Shown: positions 26,273 to 35,641 of the stretch, piece after piece
How positions within the stretch are numbered: the first letter of the stretch is position 1
Layout: each line of letters begins with the position of its first letter
DNA from: an uncultured Maribacter sp.
GTDB lineage: Bacteria > Bacteroidota > Bacteroidia > Flavobacteriales > Flavobacteriaceae
NCBI GenBank assembly: GCA_947493885.1
Contig: CANLTE010000009.1
Span: forward strand, 29,945-93,944
DNA: 64,000 nucleotides
Direction of reading: 5' to 3'
The notes under the pieces: generated by a model
The model's input: the letters and a program-made list of their open reading frames with translations, nothing else
Told to the model about the DNA's origin: nothing
Database searches by the model: none
Made by a program: the position numbers and the translations under genes

Positions 26273-27229
26273 ATGTCGTACCAATTGTTATCCTCTCCTT
26301 TACAAGGTTTTACTGATTATATTTTTCGTAATGCGCAGCAGCATTTTTTTGGAGGAATAGATACCTATTATGCGCCTTACATACGGTACAATAAAAAAAT
26401 GGTAATAAAGGGATCATACCAACGCGATTTAAATCCTGAAGTAAATACTAGTTTAGAAGTTATACCGCAGGTGATGACCGCCAGTGCTGATGAATTTTTG
26501 CATACTATAAAGTACATTCAATCTTTAGGATATACAGAGCTTAATTGGAATTTAGGTTGTCCGTACCCTATGGTAACAAAAAGCGGCATGGGCTCTGGAC
26601 TTATTTGTAATACGGAAAAAATAGACCATATTTTAGATCGTGCGCATACCGAAACCAATGTTACCATTTCTATGAAAATGCGTTTAGGATATGAGAATAG
26701 CAATGAAATTTTAGACGCTTTTGCGGTATTAAATAAGTATCCGCTTAAAAATGTGGCAATACATGCTCGTTTGGGGAAACAATTGTACAAAGGTGGTGTA
26801 GATTTAGATGCATTTCAAGAATGTATAGATGTAGCAAAACATACCTTATATTATAACGGTGATATTACTACTGTAGCAGCGTTTAAGGCGCTTCGAGAAC
26901 GTTTTCCATCAATTAACCATTTTATGATTGGTAGAGGACTCATTGCTGACCCATTTTTGCCGAGCATGATAAAAGCAGATACTACCGTGTACCCTGCTAA
27001 TCGCTGGGATATTTTTAAAGAATTTCATGATACTATTTATAGTCAGTACGATGCTAAACTTTCTGGACCAACACCAATAAAAATGAAAATGCAGGGTTTT
27101 TGGGAGTTTTTTTCAAAGTCTACACACAATCCTCAAAAAGTATTTAAGGCAATTAAAAAAGCAGGAAACCCTTATAAATATAGAAATGCCGTTGAAGAAA
27201 TAATTGCAGCTCAAAAAAATAATAGATAG
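26273..27229 (+). CDS. tRNA-dihydrouridine synthase
   Basis: This FMN enzyme reduces specific uridines in tRNA. At 318 aa it has family length. The start LLSSPLQGFTDYIFRN binds FMN, the catalytic Cys is in NWNLGCPYPMVTKSGMGSGL, ISMKMRLGYE and VAIHARLGKQLYKGG follow, and FMIGRGLIADP is the phosphate-binding end. Which Dus subfamily and tRNA position it serves is not certain, but the compact length suggests DusC-like. It stands alone and runs almost into the convergent DUF1330 gene, 12 bp apart. Confidence 0.92.
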   Translation: MSYQLLSSPLQGFTDYIFRNAQQHFFGGIDTYYAPYIRYNKKMVIKGSYQRDLNPEVNTSLEVIPQVMTASADEFLHTIKYIQSLGYTELNWNLGCPYPMVTKSGMGSGLICNTEKIDHILDRAHTETNVTISMKMRLGYENSNEILDAFAVLNKYPLKNVAIHARLGKQLYKGGVDLDAFQECIDVAKHTLYYNGDITTVAAFKALRERFPSINHFMIGRGLIADPFLPSMIKADTTVYPANRWDIFKEFHDTIYSQYDAKLSGPTPIKMKMQGFWEFFSKSTHNPQKVFKAIKKAGNPYKYRNAVEEIIAAQKNNR

Positions 27230-27241
27230 TACTTATATCAT

Positions 27242-27544
27242 CTACAACTTAACACCCTTTACCAAAAAAGATGATTTTATAGCGTCATTTTTAAGATGTA
27301 AAAAGGATTTTCTGCGTTCGTCATTAGAAAAATTTACAAAATCCTGCTCAGAATTAAATGAAACAAAATGAATTTCGTAGGGCAACTCTTCTTCACTAGT
27401 AATGTAATTATCTTGCGTAGGTCTTAAACGGTAAATTAGTTTGCCGTTGTAATCACTAATAATAGGAATAGCTAGTGCTTCAAACTCATTAAAAACAGCT
27501 TCTTTTCCTTCTTTAATAAAAATTAACTGAGTAATGTAAATCAT
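27242..27544 (-). CDS. DUF1330 family protein
   Basis: This 100-aa protein has a ferredoxin-like dimeric alpha/beta barrel pattern: MIYITQLIFIKEGKEAVFNEFEALAIPIISDYNGKL, then PYEIHFVSFNSEQDFVNF near residues 55-73. DUF1330 proteins are uncharacterised relatives of antibiotic-biosynthesis monooxygenases. It lies 37 bp after the 27582-28220 gene on the same strand and may share its transcript. Confidence 0.75.
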   Translation of the reverse strand: MIYITQLIFIKEGKEAVFNEFEALAIPIISDYNGKLIYRLRPTQDNYITSEEELPYEIHFVSFNSEQDFVNFSNDERRKSFLHLKNDAIKSSFLVKGVKL

Positions 27545-27581
27545 GCTTTTTAGGATTGTAAAACCTGTTAAAATGATGGTA

Positions 27582-28220
27582 CTATTGCTTTGCAGACAAC
27601 ACTAAATTTTTGAATCTTCCAGAAGACCCAAATCCTGTCCATAATCCAATTTTATCGGAGGTAGTTTTCGTTAACCTTTCTACTTCTAAAAAAGGGGCCT
27701 CTTCATCATTTAAATAAACCAATACTTTAGTGTCCGTTACGGCAATTGTGGCTTTAAACCAGTTATCGGGTTGTGGAGGTGTTTTTAATTCGGCTTCAAA
27801 CTCACCAGTTCTTTGGTTTCGTAATTTGTGCCATGTATATGTAGGGTGGTGTATGTATTGCACCATGTGACTTCTGCGATTGGGTTGTTCAGCTACAAAG
27901 TTAAAAGGTCTAAAATATACAGCTTCATAGGTAGAATCGTTTTGAATATTAAAAGCCAGTCCAACAAAACTTTTACCAGGGTTGTTTTCTCCTTTTATTT
28001 CAATGGTGGCTGAGCCTGTTTTAAACGAAGTTTCCTTTAAAATTGCAAGTCCGTCTCCTTCACGAGCATCTAGCTCAATTGCACTAGTTTCGTAAGCTGC
28101 AATTTCGCGATTTACAACCGTTATATGATTTGATTTTAGTTGCTCTTTTAAGTTAATGGTTTGTCCAAAGGAAGTTAATGTTACACATAGTGTACTTACT
28201 AAAAAGATTGCTTTTTTCAT
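27582..28220 (-). CDS. Secreted concanavalin-like (3-keto-disaccharide hydrolase-like) protein
   Basis: This 212-aa protein starts MKKAIFLVSTLCVTLTSFGQ, a signal peptide with a clean cleavage site. The mature part is all-beta, with SATIEIKGENNPGKSFVGLAFNIQ, YEAVYFRPFNF, WFKATIAVTDTKVLVYLNDEEAPFL and DKIGLWTGFGSSGRFKNLVL. This is the jelly-roll pattern of DUF1080 and laminin-G-like domains, known to bind or cleave sugars. No catalytic residues are assigned. It is probably periplasmic or on the surface. Confidence 0.75.
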   Translation of the reverse strand: MKKAIFLVSTLCVTLTSFGQTINLKEQLKSNHITVVNREIAAYETSAIELDAREGDGLAILKETSFKTGSATIEIKGENNPGKSFVGLAFNIQNDSTYEAVYFRPFNFVAEQPNRRSHMVQYIHHPTYTWHKLRNQRTGEFEAELKTPPQPDNWFKATIAVTDTKVLVYLNDEEAPFLEVERLTKTTSDKIGLWTGFGSSGRFKNLVLSAKQ

Positions 28221-28269
28221 GTTTTGATTGATTTGATGATTGATGAATTTGTTTATATATGATACAATT

Positions 28270-28797
28270 TTATTCCGTTTTTTTAAGTAAAAAATTATGA
28301 GGTTTATCTACGATGCGTTTTAAAGTAGCAATTTGTCCACAGTGCCACATTACATGTTTTACATTCCAATCTATTGCCTCAAATTTAGTTTTAGCAACAG
28401 GATGTTCTACTTTACCCGGAACCAGTTTTTCTTGAAGTTGAGCCATGGTTACACTGTTAATGCTTTTGAGTGATTTTTCCATGAGAATATTCAAATGATT
28501 CAATAAGTCTGATGCCGTAGCTTTACTGGCTGAATTTTTTGGAGCACTGCCATATGCATATAACTCTGAATATTGTTTAAGGGGAACTTCATCAAAAACG
28601 TCTTTATCATGTCCGTTAATAACCAATATGGAGTGATAATACATGCTAATTACTAAATGCCCTACTTGCCAACTTATATTAGATTCTAAAACATCTGTAG
28701 TAGTGTTCCAACTAGTTTCTGGGATATTAGTAACCAATTTGTTTACCCAATCATAAGCATCTTTGGTTTGTTTACTTAATATTTCAATTGCAGTCAT
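28270..28797 (-). CDS. DinB family protein
   Basis: This is a 175-aa four-helix-bundle protein of the DinB/YfiT type. The likely metal-binding histidines are in SWQVGHLVISMYYH (about 42-55) and VMWHCGQIATLKRIV near the C terminus. DinB proteins are often thiol-dependent S-transferases or stress proteins, but the substrate here is unknown. It begins 10 bp after the M20 peptidase gene stop on the same strand and is probably co-transcribed. Confidence 0.85.
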   Translation of the reverse strand: MTAIEILSKQTKDAYDWVNKLVTNIPETSWNTTTDVLESNISWQVGHLVISMYYHSILVINGHDKDVFDEVPLKQYSELYAYGSAPKNSASKATASDLLNHLNILMEKSLKSINSVTMAQLQEKLVPGKVEHPVAKTKFEAIDWNVKHVMWHCGQIATLKRIVDKPHNFLLKKTE

Positions 28798-28807
28798 TGT
28801 TTAGTAA

Positions 28808-30301
28808 TTACATAGGGTTACTTAAAATGCTATAAAATACTTGGATTCCGTAAGCTATTTGTCCAATTTTAATGTTCTCATTGGGGCTGTGTTGATTATT
28901 ATCTGGGTTCACCATTGGAACTATAAAAGCAGGAATTTTTAATTGGTTGATAAATGGTGCAATAGGTACTGTGCCACCCATTGTTCTTATTTGAACAGGA
29001 TTTTGGCTAAATGTATTTGTTAATGTTTTTACTAAAAAATTGCCGTAAGGGTTATCTAAATTAGTCCTAAAAGCATCAGTAACAGAACCTTCTTTTACCA
29101 GAATAACTTTGTTATGTGCCATTCTTGTTTTTTTGTCGGGTTCTACATCTGTGATGTAAAAACCTTGTTTTTCGATATGCTTTTTTACCAAGTTTTTTAA
29201 ATGTGTTCCATCAGTTTCAGGAACCAATCTAATATCAATTTCAGCTGTAGCACTTTCAGGAACAATGGTTCTCGCTTTTTTTCCAACCCAGCCAGAGTGT
29301 AATCCTCTAACATTTAACGATGGGTATTGTAGTGCTTCTTGATAAAAGCTACCTACCTTTTCTGGGCTTTTTATAGCAAGGTTATTATTAATTACGTCAA
29401 AATCATCAGGAACACTTTTTAAAACGTTTAGTGTGTTTTCATCAAAAGTTATTCCGTCATAATAACCGTCAATAGTTACTTTTCCTTCATGGTCTTTCAT
29501 ACTTGCTAAAACTTCAGCTAGCTGAAAACCTGGATTTGGAGCATAATTTCCGTAATGTCCACTATGTTGAGGTTTTATTGGACCATAAGTGGTTAGGGTA
29601 AGAGTGGTAATTCCGCGACAACCATAAACAATGGTTGGTTTTTCGGTAATGTGAACAGGGCCGTCATTAATTATTAGAAAATCGGACTGTAACAGTTCGC
29701 TATATTCTTTAACAGCTTTGGGTAAAGGCTTACTACCTTTTTCCTCTTCAGAATCTAAAATTACTTTAACATTAAAAGGAATATCAACCTTGTTTTGTTG
29801 TAGCAGGTCAATGGTATTTAAAAGCATTACAATAGGGCCTTTATCATCGGAGGTTGATCGCCCAAAAAGTCTAAAATCATAGTTTAAATTAGCATTAAGC
29901 GTATCAATAGGAAGGGTTTCCCAAGTATCATTTTTTTTAGATTTTAAAACTACTTCATAGGGGCTGGGTTGATCCCATTTGGATGGGTCAACGGATTGTC
30001 CATCAAAATGCATATAAAATAATATGGTTGGCTTGTTATCTTCCATCGGAAGTGCTGCAAAAAAAAGAGACTCCCCAGAAGTGGGTAGCACGGTAGAGTT
30101 AAAACCTCTGGCATTAAATTTTTGGGTTAACCAAGTTATGTTTCTGTTAATATCGGCATGATCTAAAGCATCATTAGGTATGGCTATAAACTCTTTGAGT
30201 TCTGCAATGCTTTGGCGGACTTTGTTCTTTAGTTGTAACGTGTCTTGGGCAACCAAAGTATTTGTAATAAGTGCAAGTAATAGGAGTACTATTTTTCTCA
30301 T
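28808..30301 (-). CDS. M20 family metallopeptidase, secreted
   Basis: This 497-aa dizinc peptidase carries a signal peptide, MRKIVLLLLALITNTLVAQ. That places the start at 30301 rather than the in-frame ATG at 30325. Metal ligands are visible in FYMHFDGQSVDP, GRSTSDDKGPIVMLLNTI, LDSEEEKGS and the later HSPNENI. A lid domain follows (HSGHYGNYAPNPGFQLAEVL). M20 enzymes cleave dipeptides or C-terminal residues, and this one should act in the periplasm or outside the cell. It follows the small membrane protein by 40 bp on the same strand. Confidence 0.9.
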   Translation of the reverse strand: MRKIVLLLLALITNTLVAQDTLQLKNKVRQSIAELKEFIAIPNDALDHADINRNITWLTQKFNARGFNSTVLPTSGESLFFAALPMEDNKPTILFYMHFDGQSVDPSKWDQPSPYEVVLKSKKNDTWETLPIDTLNANLNYDFRLFGRSTSDDKGPIVMLLNTIDLLQQNKVDIPFNVKVILDSEEEKGSKPLPKAVKEYSELLQSDFLIINDGPVHITEKPTIVYGCRGITTLTLTTYGPIKPQHSGHYGNYAPNPGFQLAEVLASMKDHEGKVTIDGYYDGITFDENTLNVLKSVPDDFDVINNNLAIKSPEKVGSFYQEALQYPSLNVRGLHSGWVGKKARTIVPESATAEIDIRLVPETDGTHLKNLVKKHIEKQGFYITDVEPDKKTRMAHNKVILVKEGSVTDAFRTNLDNPYGNFLVKTLTNTFSQNPVQIRTMGGTVPIAPFINQLKIPAFIVPMVNPDNNQHSPNENIKIGQIAYGIQVFYSILSNPM

Positions 30302-30341
30302 TTTGTGTTCTGAAATATTCAACACATAAATGTAGTCATTT

Positions 30342-30566
30342 CTATTTTTTGAACCTTGCCATTAACTTTAAAATAACTAACCTAATTAATAATACAAATG
30401 GGAAGCCATGGAGTAGCACATCAAACCAATCTTTACCGCTCATGCCAACTGCTCCACCTGCAATCCATTTTATTTTTCCAAGCAAATGCGGTTCTGGAAA
30501 AAAAGGAGCCATGCCTAAGACTAGGCATAGCAGTATCATTAGTTTCCAGTTGTTTATAAATTGCAC
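30342..30566 (-). CDS. Small membrane protein at the end of the trp operon
   Basis: This 74-aa protein has two hydrophobic segments: WKLMILLCLVLGMAPFF near 7-23 and VLLHGFPFVLLIRLVIL near 50-66. The loop WIAGGAVGMSGKDWFD lies between them. It begins 5 bp after the trpA stop, so it should be on the trp transcript. I recognise no function, and nothing in it suggests tryptophan metabolism. Similar short proteins occur in flavobacteria without a proven role. Confidence 0.65.
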   Translation of the reverse strand: MQFINNWKLMILLCLVLGMAPFFPEPHLLGKIKWIAGGAVGMSGKDWFDVLLHGFPFVLLIRLVILKLMARFKK

Positions 30567-30571
30567 TATAA

Positions 30572-31333
30572 TTATCTGATGGCTTTTACAAAATTCGCAA
30601 TCTCATTTATCCCTGTCGTGTTTAAATGTTTGATAAACGCAGATCCAATAATAGCGCCTTTTGCTGTTTTGGTAGCCTGATTAAATGTTTCTTTATCTTT
30701 AATTCCAAAACCAACTATTTGAGGATTGTTCAAATTCATTTTGGCAATTCTATTAAAATAATCTTCTTGAGTATTACCAAAACCTGATTGAGAACCTGTT
30801 ACTCCTGCGGAACTTACCATATAGATAAATCCGTTTGAGGCAGCATCAATTTGTCTTATACGGTCATCTCCTGTTTGCGGTGTAATTAAAAAGATATTAA
30901 GTAAGCCATGCTTTTCAAAAATTGCTTTGTACTCCCTTTCATAAACATCTAAAGGAAGGTCCGGAATAATTAATCCATCAATACCAATTTCGGCACATTT
31001 GGCACAAAATGCTTCAACGCCATATTGTAGCATTGGGTTAAAATACCCCATGATTATAAGTGGAATGTTTACCGACGTTCTAATATCTTTTAATTGATTG
31101 AAAAGAATTTCGGTTGTCATGCCATTTCTTAATGCAATTGTGGAGCTTTCTTGAATTGTGGGTCCGTCAGCTAAAGGATCAGAAAAGGGGAGTCCGATCT
31201 CAATAAAATCAACGCCATTTTTTTCTAAATCTTGAATAATTGATACGGTATCATTAAGTGAAGGAAAGCCCGCACTAAAATATATAGAGAGTAATTTTTT
31301 GTCCCCTTGTAGCTTTTGTTGAATTCTGTTCAT
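30572..31333 (-). CDS. trpA: tryptophan synthase alpha chain
   Basis: TrpA cleaves indole-3-glycerol phosphate to indole, which channels to TrpB. At 253 aa it has normal length. The catalytic Glu is in FIEIGLPFSDPLADGPTIQ (about 40-58), the Asp is in GLIIPDLP, and SSAGVTGSQ and VGFGIKDKE are conserved phosphate and loop segments. It follows trpB by 6 bp and is the last biosynthetic gene of the operon. Confidence 0.97.
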   Translation of the reverse strand: MNRIQQKLQGDKKLLSIYFSAGFPSLNDTVSIIQDLEKNGVDFIEIGLPFSDPLADGPTIQESSTIALRNGMTTEILFNQLKDIRTSVNIPLIIMGYFNPMLQYGVEAFCAKCAEIGIDGLIIPDLPLDVYEREYKAIFEKHGLLNIFLITPQTGDDRIRQIDAASNGFIYMVSSAGVTGSQSGFGNTQEDYFNRIAKMNLNNPQIVGFGIKDKETFNQATKTAKGAIIGSAFIKHLNTTGINEIANFVKAIR

Positions 31334-31339
31334 AATATT

Positions 31340-32521
31340 TTAAAGCTTAAAATATTTTATATAATTATCTAAATCTTTATCACCACGACCTGATAGGCTA
31401 ATTACAACCACATCATCTGGTTTAAAGGTTTTGTGTTTAAAAACGGCAAGTGCATGACTACTTTCAATAGCAGGAATAATACCTTCTAGTTTGGTAAGTT
31501 CTAATCCGGCTTGCATGGCTTCATCATCAGTTGCGGAAACAAATTCTGCCCTTCCTGTTTTATGTAAATGAGCATGCATTGGGCCAACACCAGGATAATC
31601 TAAACCAGCAGAGATTGAATATGGCTCTGTAATTTGTCCATCTTTGGTTTGCATTAATAAGGTTTTGCATCCGTGTATAACACCTTCTTTTCCTAATGCT
31701 GATGTTGCGGCACTTTCACCAGAATCAATTCCTAATCCAGCAGCCTCAACGGCAACAATGTTAACATCTTCTTCATGTAAATAATGGTAATAAGTACCTG
31801 CGGCATTACTACCACCACCAATACAAGCAATTACATAATCAGGATTTTCACGACCTTCTTTTTCTTTTAGTTGCCATTTAATTTCTTCGGAAATAACTGA
31901 CTGAAAACGAGTCACCATATCTGGATAGGGGTGAGGACCAATCGCCGAACCAATAATGTAATGGGTGTCTACTGGGTTATTAATCCAATCGCGAATAGCT
32001 TCGTTAGTAGCATCTTTTAGGGTTCTACTCCCGGACATTGCAGGTTTTACCTCTGCGCCTAACATTTTCATTCGGGCAACGTTTGGTGCTTGACGAGCAA
32101 TATCTATCTCACCCATATATACAATACATTCAATCCCCATTAAAGCGCAAACCGTTGCTGTTGCAACTCCGTGTTGACCTGCTCCTGTTTCGGCAATAAT
32201 ACGCTTTTTGCCAAGACGCTTTGCCATTAATATTTGCCCAATGGTGTTATTTACTTTATGCGCTCCAGTATGGTTTAAATCTTCTCTTTTTAAATAGACT
32301 TTAGTGTTGTACTTTTTTGATAATCGCTTTGCGAAATACAATGGGGAGGGTCTGCCAACGTAATCTTTTAATAATTGGTCAAACTCTTCTTTAAAAGAAG
32401 GTTCAGCCATTATTTTAAGGTATTGTTGTCTGAGATTTTCTACGTTGGGATAAAGCATTTCAGGGATAAAAGCTCCTCCAAAATCGCCATAATACCCTTT
32501 TTCGTCAACGTTATAATTCAT
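31340..32521 (-). CDS. trpB: tryptophan synthase beta chain
   Basis: TrpB condenses indole with serine using pyridoxal phosphate. At 393 aa it has normal length (TrpB1 type). The PLP lysine is in LNHTGAHKVNN near residue 85, ETGAGQHGVATA and the phosphate cup CIGGGSNAAG are present, and SATDDEAMQAG lies near the C terminus. It sits 6 bp before trpA and 72 bp after trpF. That gap holds an 8-bp AAAAGTT-type inverted repeat but no clear terminator. Confidence 0.98.
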   Translation of the reverse strand: MNYNVDEKGYYGDFGGAFIPEMLYPNVENLRQQYLKIMAEPSFKEEFDQLLKDYVGRPSPLYFAKRLSKKYNTKVYLKREDLNHTGAHKVNNTIGQILMAKRLGKKRIIAETGAGQHGVATATVCALMGIECIVYMGEIDIARQAPNVARMKMLGAEVKPAMSGSRTLKDATNEAIRDWINNPVDTHYIIGSAIGPHPYPDMVTRFQSVISEEIKWQLKEKEGRENPDYVIACIGGGSNAAGTYYHYLHEEDVNIVAVEAAGLGIDSGESAATSALGKEGVIHGCKTLLMQTKDGQITEPYSISAGLDYPGVGPMHAHLHKTGRAEFVSATDDEAMQAGLELTKLEGIIPAIESSHALAVFKHKTFKPDDVVVISLSGRGDKDLDNYIKYFKL

Positions 32522-32593
32522 ATTCTTAATTCTTTATATCGAATGTTAAAAGTTGAAAGTCTAATATTTTTAACTTTTGTCTTTTACTTTCTG

Positions 32594-33262
32594 CTACTTA
32601 ATTTTTGCAATAAACTGTTTTAATTTTTCTATATTTTTTAATCCAGGTTCTATTTCAAATTTACTATTTACATCTAGGGCATAACAGTATTTAGAAGCCT
32701 CGGTTTGTAAAAAACTCATTATTTTATCTACTTCTTCCAGTCCAATTCCTCCACTTAAAAAGAAAGGTTTGGTAGAAGGGTAATTTTCTAAAACACTCCA
32801 GTCAAAGGTATAACCGTTTCCTCCTGGTAATTCTCCTTTGGTGTCAAATAAATAAAAATCGCAGACATCTTCAAACTCCTTTAAAACATCAAAATTGAAT
32901 TGATTTTTAATGGAAAATACTTTTATGATTTTAACACCTTTAGCCTTTTCTTTGAGTGTTTTACAAAACTCAGAACTTTCTTTACCATGTAATTGTATCC
33001 CAAGTAGATTATACCTTTTTACGTTATTTATAATCTCATCAATAGTTTGGTTCACAAAAACGCCTACTTTTTTAATGCTATGTGGTAATTGCGGCATTTG
33101 TGTATTAAAACATCTTTTTGAAGGTTTCCAAAATATAAACCCTAGATAGTCTGGTTTTAAATTAGCTACTTCTGAGATATTATGATTCATACCACAAATT
33201 TTGAGTTTAGGAAAACCTATGCGCTGAGGTTGCTCTTTTTTTGTGTAATAGTAATCACTCAT
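32594..33262 (-). CDS. trpF: phosphoribosylanthranilate isomerase
   Basis: TrpF isomerises phosphoribosylanthranilate in tryptophan synthesis. At 222 aa it is slightly long because about 19 residues precede the usual start (LKICGMNH). The active-site Cys is in KICGM, the motif YLGFIFWKPSKR follows, and DTKGELPGGNGYTFDW and LSGGIGLEEVD are diagnostic. It follows trpC by 12 bp. An alternative start at the internal Met of CGM would remove the catalytic Cys, so the long form is kept. Confidence 0.95.
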   Translation of the reverse strand: MSDYYYTKKEQPQRIGFPKLKICGMNHNISEVANLKPDYLGFIFWKPSKRCFNTQMPQLPHSIKKVGVFVNQTIDEIINNVKRYNLLGIQLHGKESSEFCKTLKEKAKGVKIIKVFSIKNQFNFDVLKEFEDVCDFYLFDTKGELPGGNGYTFDWSVLENYPSTKPFFLSGGIGLEEVDKIMSFLQTEASKYCYALDVNSKFEIEPGLKNIEKLKQFIAKIK

Positions 33263-33274
33263 CTCATTATGGAG

Positions 33275-34057
33275 TTAAACAAGGTTATTAATAAAGTGGG
33301 TTGCGCTCTCACCGGGATTGTTGGTTTTCATAAAGTTTTCACCAATTAAAAAACCTTTATACCCATAAGGTTGTAATGTTTTAATAGCTTCTACAGAACT
33401 GATTCCACTTTCGGATACTTTTACAAAATCGTTCGGAATTAGCGCAGAAAGTGTTTTACTAGTTTCTAGGCTAACTTCAAAAGTTTTTAGGTTTCGGTTA
33501 TTAACTCCTAGCATATCTAAACTGGGCATAATGGATTTGTGTAATTCTTCCTCATTATGAACTTCTAAAAGTACATCTAGTTGTAAGCTTTTAGCGAACT
33601 CCGAAAATTGTTTAATTTCTTGTTTCGTAAGAATTGCTGCAATTAAAAGAATTACATCTGCACCATGAGCTTTTGCTTCTAGTATTTGGTATTCATCAAT
33701 AATAAACTCTTTACGCAGTAACGGAATCTTCGCTGAGGCTCTGGCAAGCAATAAATCATTTAAAGCGCCACCAAAATATTTGCCATCTGTTAAAACGGAC
33801 ATGCCACAAACACCTGCTTTTTCGTAACCAGTTGCTACATCTTGAACATTTAGGCTATTGTTGATAATAGATTTTGAGGGTGAGCGTCTTTTATGTTCTG
33901 CAATAATACCAGAATTACTGTTTTTTAGGGCGTTAGCTAATGAAATGGTTTCTCTGCTAAAAAGCACAGAATTTTCTAATTGCGAAACCGGAATAATAGA
34001 TTTTATGGAATCTACTTCTTTTCGTTTATCAATTACTATTTTTTCTAAAATATCCAT
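33275..34057 (-). CDS. trpC: indole-3-glycerol phosphate synthase
   Basis: TrpC closes the indole ring. At 260 aa it is monofunctional and not fused to TrpF. Catalytic residues appear in IIAEHKRRSPSKS (about 50-62), VLTDGKYFGG, LLRKEFIIDEYQ and LGVNNRNLKTFEV, with SESGISS near 217-223. It overlaps trpD by one base, so translation is coupled. Confidence 0.97.
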   Translation of the reverse strand: MDILEKIVIDKRKEVDSIKSIIPVSQLENSVLFSRETISLANALKNSNSGIIAEHKRRSPSKSIINNSLNVQDVATGYEKAGVCGMSVLTDGKYFGGALNDLLLARASAKIPLLRKEFIIDEYQILEAKAHGADVILLIAAILTKQEIKQFSEFAKSLQLDVLLEVHNEEELHKSIMPSLDMLGVNNRNLKTFEVSLETSKTLSALIPNDFVKVSESGISSVEAIKTLQPYGYKGFLIGENFMKTNNPGESATHFINNLV

Positions 34058-35049
34058 TAAGCACTTAAGTTTTGTAATTTTTTAAGAGTTTCTAATCCTT
34101 TACCGCTTAACAGAGATTCTTTGGCAAGTTCAAAACCTTCTTTAGGAGAAATGTTTTTCACGGTTGCAATGGCAACTCCAGCATTTGCACAAACCACATT
34201 GTTTTGCGCTGCTGTGCCTTTGCCTTGTAATACATTCATGAATATTTGTGCAGAAGATTCCACTGTATCTCCACCATAAATTTGTGATTGTTGTATAGGT
34301 TCTAATCCAAAGTCTGAAGGTTTTATCATTCCCTCAGAATTATTGGAAATGGTTTTTGTGTTTCCAGTTAGCGAAATTTCATCATAACCATCAAGAGCAT
34401 GTAATACAGTGAAATTTTTATCCGTATTTTGGTATAGGTAACCATACATTCTAGCGAGTTCCAAATTAAAAACACCTACCATTTGATTTTTTGGAAAAGC
34501 GGGGTTTACCATTGGACCTAACATATTAAAAAATGTTTTTACGCCAAGTTCTCTACGAATTGGAGCTACATTTTTCATTGCTGGGTGAAATAATGGTGCA
34601 TGCAAAACGCAAATACCTGTCTCATTTAAAGATTTTTCAAGAAAACCAGCATCATTACTAAATTTAATGCCAAGAAACTCCATTACATTGCTACTACCAC
34701 AAGCGGAAGAAACACCATAATTACCATGTTTGGTTACTTTAACTCCCGCACCAGCAGTTACAAATGACGCCAATGTAGATATATTAAAGGTGTCTTTGCC
34801 ATCACCACCTGTACCACATAAATCTATAGGATTATATGCCGATAAATCAACAGCTAAACAAAGTTCTAAAAGGGCATCACGAAAACCCTCTAGTTCTTCA
34901 ATAGTAACACTACGCATCATGTATACGGTTAAAAATGCCGCTATCTGACTAGTGTTGTAATCTCCTTTAGCAATATTAACCAGAACTTGCTTTGCATCTT
35001 CTTTGGCAAGAATATCATGATTAATAAGTCGGTTTAATATTTTTTTCAT
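34057..35049 (-). CDS. trpD: anthranilate phosphoribosyltransferase
   Basis: TrpD links anthranilate to PRPP. At 330 aa it is unfused. The PRPP motif is CGTGGDGKDTFNIST (about 79-93), then KHGNYGVSSACGSSNVMEFLG near 105-125 and the PIRRELGVKTFFNMLGPM segment near 165-182. It starts 3 bp after trpG and overlaps trpC by one base. Confidence 0.97.
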   Translation of the reverse strand: MKKILNRLINHDILAKEDAKQVLVNIAKGDYNTSQIAAFLTVYMMRSVTIEELEGFRDALLELCLAVDLSAYNPIDLCGTGGDGKDTFNISTLASFVTAGAGVKVTKHGNYGVSSACGSSNVMEFLGIKFSNDAGFLEKSLNETGICVLHAPLFHPAMKNVAPIRRELGVKTFFNMLGPMVNPAFPKNQMVGVFNLELARMYGYLYQNTDKNFTVLHALDGYDEISLTGNTKTISNNSEGMIKPSDFGLEPIQQSQIYGGDTVESSAQIFMNVLQGKGTAAQNNVVCANAGVAIATVKNISPKEGFELAKESLLSGKGLETLKKLQNLSA

Positions 35050-35052
35050 TTT

Positions 35053-35619
35053 TTAATTGTTTAACCAGTTTTTCAATATTTCTTTTCCTTGAGGCGTTAA
35101 TACCGATTCTGGATGATATTGTACAGCAGAAACATCGTAGGTTTTATGACGTAGCGACATTACTTGTCCGTTTTCGTCAAAAGAAGTGGCTTCTAATACA
35201 TCTGGCATATCTGGATTTACAACCCATGAGTGATAACGACCTACTTCTATTTCTTTAGGTAGCCCCTTAAACAAAATGTCATTTGGTTTTGCGATTTCTA
35301 TTTTGGTGGCAATACCATGATAAACATCGTCTAAATTAATTAATGATCCTCCAAAAACTTCTGCAATGGCTTGTTGACCCAAGCATACTCCAAAGATGCT
35401 TTTTGTTGGAGCATATTTAGTAATGATTTCTTTTAAAAGACCAGCTTCGTCTGGTATACCGGGACCAGGGGAAAGAACAATTTTCTCAAAAGCATCCACT
35501 TCATCCAAAGTAAGTTGGTCGTTTCTTTTAACAACAACCTCACAATCTAAATCTTCTAAATAGTGAACCAAATTATAGGTAAAACTATCGTAATTATCTA
35601 TGACTAATATTTTTTTCAT
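35053..35619 (-). CDS. trpG: anthranilate synthase component II (glutamine amidotransferase)
   Basis: TrpG releases ammonia from glutamine for TrpE. At 188 aa it is a class I amidotransferase. The nucleophilic Cys is in GVCLGQQAI (about 78-86), and the His and Glu are in VQYHPESVLT (about 166-175). SPGPGIPDEAG is the conserved glycine loop. It lies 22 bp after trpE and 3 bp before trpD. It may also serve aminodeoxychorismate synthase in organisms with one copy, which cannot be judged here. Confidence 0.95.
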   Translation of the reverse strand: MKKILVIDNYDSFTYNLVHYLEDLDCEVVVKRNDQLTLDEVDAFEKIVLSPGPGIPDEAGLLKEIITKYAPTKSIFGVCLGQQAIAEVFGGSLINLDDVYHGIATKIEIAKPNDILFKGLPKEIEVGRYHSWVVNPDMPDVLEATSFDENGQVMSLRHKTYDVSAVQYHPESVLTPQGKEILKNWLNN

Positions 35620-35641
35620 TTTACTTTTTGTTGAGGAAAAT

